From Chaenocephalus aceratus (taxonomy: Eukaryota > Chordata > Actinopteri > Perciformes > Channichthyidae), in NCBI GenBank assembly GCA_023974075.1, contig CM043808.1:17139072-17203071 (forward strand): a stretch of 64,000 nucleotides of DNA, given 5' to 3'. The position numbers were made by a program, and so were the translations under genes. Positions 60,483 through 64,000 of this stretch are shown here, one piece after another. Position 1 is the first letter of the stretch. Every line of letters begins with the position of its first letter. A model generated the notes under the pieces. The model saw nothing but the letters and a program-made list of their open reading frames with translations. It did no database searches and had not been told where the DNA came from.

Positions 60483-63391
60483 GACATGGCCACTGTCATA
60501 CAGATCCAAATCAAAGCCCTTGATTGGTCTCTGTGTGCCAGTCAAGCTCGGGATAACCTCAGCTCAGGTGAGGTAAAGGACTCTCTGAGTGTTTAGATTG
60601 TTAACTTAGTCTAAGTTCTCTGTGGGTCTCAAACGGTTTGGTCACCATTTATGTAAACACATATTTTCATTTGAGGGGGTAGTGATTAGTAAAATATGCA
60701 TGAATAAATAAAGAAGTTAACTAGGGGAAAACATTTAAGATACACTTTTAAAACTTGTTGAGAGCTAAAACTAGTCTTTGCTGCTGCCTCAAAGTGGAGA
60801 AGGGAGGAGAGGAGAGAGACGGGAGAGGCTGATTCAGGAGCCCAGACACACTCACAAATATAAATGAACCAAAAATAAATAAATAAAGAAGTTTCAGTGT
60901 TTTTTCATATTGGAAATGGTATGTTATTGGTTATGGCCATATTTTTTGGATTATTGAAATGTATACAGTTATGTTTCATATAGGTGTTCCCATAGATCTA
61001 GTCTCTTTATTTCCCCCTCAAAATGCACCAGATTGATGCATTTCACTCCAAAATAAATAAAATATCTTACCTGGAGAGCATGCCCCCAGACCCCCTAGAT
61101 GATTTGAGGTCCACCCCTACTTCAAATCACATGGATAGGTTCCTAAAGACATTTACCTTTTTTTTTTTTGAAATAGTAACCCATGTCCATATGTTTATTT
61201 GTGGGTAGTAGATTTAAAGGGCTATCACTATGAGCCCTGCCTGTACCTGTTCACTCTGCCATCGCGTGAAGGGTCTGCTAACAAGCGACCAACAGAAAGG
61301 TTAATGTTATTGCACGTCACAAAGGCACGTCACCTCACCCCCCCCCCCCCATTTATATTTCAGATCTGTGGGAAACACTGCAGGTAGAACTCTTAGTCGA
61401 ATTGTATCCATTCTATCTATAGCTGGGCAACTAAGGACGTTATGGCTTTTACAGATATGATTGAGCAGTTGTGATGAGTTTGAGTGAGGAAATTGGATAT
61501 TTAATGGAAAGGTTTCACCTATGATCATCATTGTCTTTTTCCATCTCTGCCCTCCTTCTCTTTTCTTCTCCATCATTTGCCCTCCCTTCCCCTTTTCTTT
61601 CCTCTACACCTTTTTATATATTTTCCCCCCTATCACTTTGCTCCCCCCATCTTCCCTGCCGTCTTTTCCTCTCTCTCTCTCCGAGCCCTAAGTAGCCACA
61701 AATGGCCCCTAATAGCCTCCAATGGAGATGAATTGATCGTTGTGTGAACCGAATCGATAGGAGATTGCTTTTGCTGTACACAGTGGGATACGGCACAGGC
61801 AGGCGGCCTTAATTAAGTTAACAGTGAACCACGATCGCTTCAGAGTTTTATTAGTAGAATAAAGTTTACGAGGGATACAGAGGCTTCGGGAAAAAATTAT
61901 GGTTTCCGAATAAAGGAGGAGAAACCCGGTATATATTTACCTCGATGTGCTACTCAGTCGTGATGCTTCCTGTCTGACTCATAAAGTGTTGTTTGGTCAT
62001 TTTCTCACTTGCTCTGCCTGTTTTATTCTCTATTCCATGCTGCTTCCCTTACTTCCTCTCCTCTCCCATCTCTTTCCCCGGCTTTCTTCTGGCTATTTAT
62101 CTTTATATTTATCCCACTCCCCCTTTCCTCTTCTCTACTTTCTGTCGTCTATAATGGGATGAGTAGCAGAATTTGATCAGCAGTTTTTTAAAGGTCACAG
62201 AAGCAAAGCAAAAACTCTCAACCAAAAGCGCTGAGGGAACAAGGGAGGGAAGGAGGCAAGCTAGAGGAAGAGATAAGAGGGCCATGCAGAGTGGAGGATG
62301 TAGGGAGGAGAGCTATAGAGAAGGGCATGCTGCACAAAGGGAAGGTGGAAAAAAAGAAGAAGAAAAAGCGGAACAGAGAGACAGAAGGTAGAGCATAAAG
62401 GAGGGAAGAGAGGGAGCAATGGAAGGAAAGGAGGTGTGGTAATTTGCTGTTTTACGACACAACAGATCTGGTAACAGATGAATGCGTATTAAATATGTAA
62501 GAGAGGAAAGAGAGCAGGGGGCCATGTGGAGAACAGGGAAGCAGAAGGAAATGAGAAGGGAGAAGAATGAGTGGGCGAGAGAGGAGAAAAAAGGTGAGGA
62601 GGGAGGAATTGAAGGATGAGAAGACGAGACATTCTCTCTTCTCTCACCCACTGCCACTCCCTCATCTCTTCCTCTATCCTCAGTCAGTAGCTGTCGGTTC
62701 TTAATCACCTCTCTATCTCTTCAGGGCCTCTCATCACATCTCTCGGCCTGTCTCTCTGTCCCTCATCGTTATATTCTCTCTCTTCTCCTCTGTTCCGGAT
62801 AAAAGACACCTTCATCCCACCGTAGCAGTGTCTCATGATGGTCACACAGTGCAGCTGTCTCCCTGTCTGGAGCAATAAGACGCCTTTGAAAGCATTCTAT
62901 CGTTTCATTATCAAAAATGTATTCCCATACTCACTGAAGACTTCCTCCCTGTTGTGTCCTCTGCCTCTCTCTGCCGTCCCTTTCATCAGCCCTGTCTTTC
63001 CGCTGCCAATCTGTTCCCTAAGTGTTTGAGTGTCTTTCTCCATTACTTTAGTGACATGTCTCCAGACTGGGTACATTTGTGTTCGTGTCGTGGTTTACTT
63101 TTTCTTCTAAAATGCTCTGTGCCACTACAAAACTTTCCCTATTTGGCCCTATGTTACGGGGAAGAATGGATGCACTCACTCTAGCTCTGTAGTTATGGTC
63201 ATATTGTTTACAAAAAATGGTGCGTTTAAGTTCATCAACAAGTTTCTTTAGAAAATGATGTCATGACACACTAACTGTACGTTTATCGACACATGTTGGG
63301 CTATCCGTCTATCTTTAGCTGATCATAGTTTGGAGGACTTGCTGTAAATTAAAGTTACAAATGACAACATCCCTGAGAGAAACGTGCTGAT
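60483..63391. other. Intronic stretch with polypurine/polypyrimidine tracts
   Basis: 61540-61690 is pyrimidine-rich and 62210-62620 is purine-rich on the plus strand; their frames are compositional artefacts. 61690-61850 is repeat-free and may be a conserved noncoding element. There is also a short run of C at 61338-61349. Confidence 0.45.
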
Positions 63392-63415
63392 GGGGGGGGG
63401 GGGGGGGGGGGGGGG
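63392..63415 (+). repeat. Poly-G run of 24
   Basis: Twenty-four consecutive G between gctgat and ttatggg. It could form a G-quadruplex and is prone to length error in sequencing. Confidence 0.9.
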
Positions 63416-63806
63416 TTATGGGAAATAAACTCCCTCCGGAGGGAACTTTGGAATTAAGGCCTTTGCTGACCATGTACGCACCAAAAGCTATATTACGTAA
63501 TACAAAAGCATAATAGGGCCCCTTGAAGAAGACTACAATGTCAACAGTTTTTATTGACTAAAACTAGACTAAAGTAGTCAGGGTTTTTCTTCGACAAAAC
63601 TTCATTATTAACCCTACTGTATGCAGGCTCTCAGCCAACTACTGCATTTGGAAACTCGTGCTAACAAGGGCTCGAGCGTCAGTGTGTGCAAACAGAAAAA
63701 TAAGTGAAATAAACATCCTTGGTCCCTGAGGGATTCTGTGCCGACATGAGACGGATTGTAAGAAAGCAACTGCATCTCCAACTTACTTTTTTATCTGCTT
63801 TATGTG
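63416..63806. other. Intronic noncoding stretch
   Basis: Nothing recognised. Confidence 0.5.
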
Positions 63807-63834
63807 ACACACACACACACACACACACACACAC

Positions 63835-63908
<74 letters not shown>
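63807..63908. repeat. (AC)n microsatellite with one interruption
   Basis: AC repeat broken once by acaacaca near 63833. Confidence 0.97.
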
Positions 63909-63911
<3 letters not shown>

Positions 63912-64000
63912 ATACCGCACTGCAAATATTCATAGACACATTATATATAGTCATAGCAGGCTTGTCAGCGTTTATTCACCTCCAGATTGGGCAGCCACTG

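Noticed and set aside
62173..62708. Charged plus-strand frame and Ser/Pro-rich minus-strand frame
   Set aside because: Purine/pyrimidine-biased sequence; composition explains both.

Overview
The window looks like teleost fish genomic DNA. It is AT-rich and gene-poor, crowded with long (CA)n microsatellites and decayed DNA transposons (many hAT elements, one Tc1, THAP and Kolobok-like pieces) plus one CR1/Jockey-type LINE. The only host coding segment I can support is an 18-codon first exon at 13265-13318 (+). Its peptide begins MGCCSGRCTL and ends FICGMQL, and it stops at a GTAAGT donor. It is closest to NKAIN2, a membrane protein that interacts with the Na,K-ATPase beta subunit. No further NKAIN exon is visible, so about 50 kb from 13319 to the end is probably nkain2 intron 1, in keeping with the very long introns of this gene. 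Family recognition rests on memory of the protein family, not on a search.

Layout. 1-11.9 kb: upstream, largely featureless sequence with microsatellites, a diverged repeat block at 2.6-4.0 kb and a common fish DNA repeat at 10.8-11.3 kb. 11.9-13.3 kb: CpG-rich block, then 5' UTR and exon 1. 13.3-27.1 kb: intron with hAT elements at 14918, 23268, 24506 and 25940, and a three-level nest at 18.0-21.3 kb (hAT inside Tc1 inside a THAP-domain element). 28.0-33.0 kb: a frameshifted LINE (ORF1, endonuclease and reverse transcriptase) with a hAT inserted in the RT. 33.5-38.2 kb: two more hATs and a Kolobok-like element. 42.8-46.0 kb: a SINE, then an element containing a large foldback split by a Charlie-like hAT. 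48.0-49.9 kb: a hAT inside another hAT. 52-55.4 kb: a microsatellite cluster. 57.4-59.1 kb: a hAT inside a hAT. 59-64 kb: a minisatellite, a 24-base poly-G run and purine/pyrimidine-rich tracts.

The main theme is that many short (0.6-1.2 kb) hAT elements have defined ends, and nearly all have a perfect 8-bp target duplication. Most of these keep only the BED zinc-finger exon of the transposase and lack the catalytic region. Each family also carries its own CpG-containing subterminal oligomer. Only the Tc1 transposase is still an intact reading frame, and its element has lost its 3' inverted repeat.
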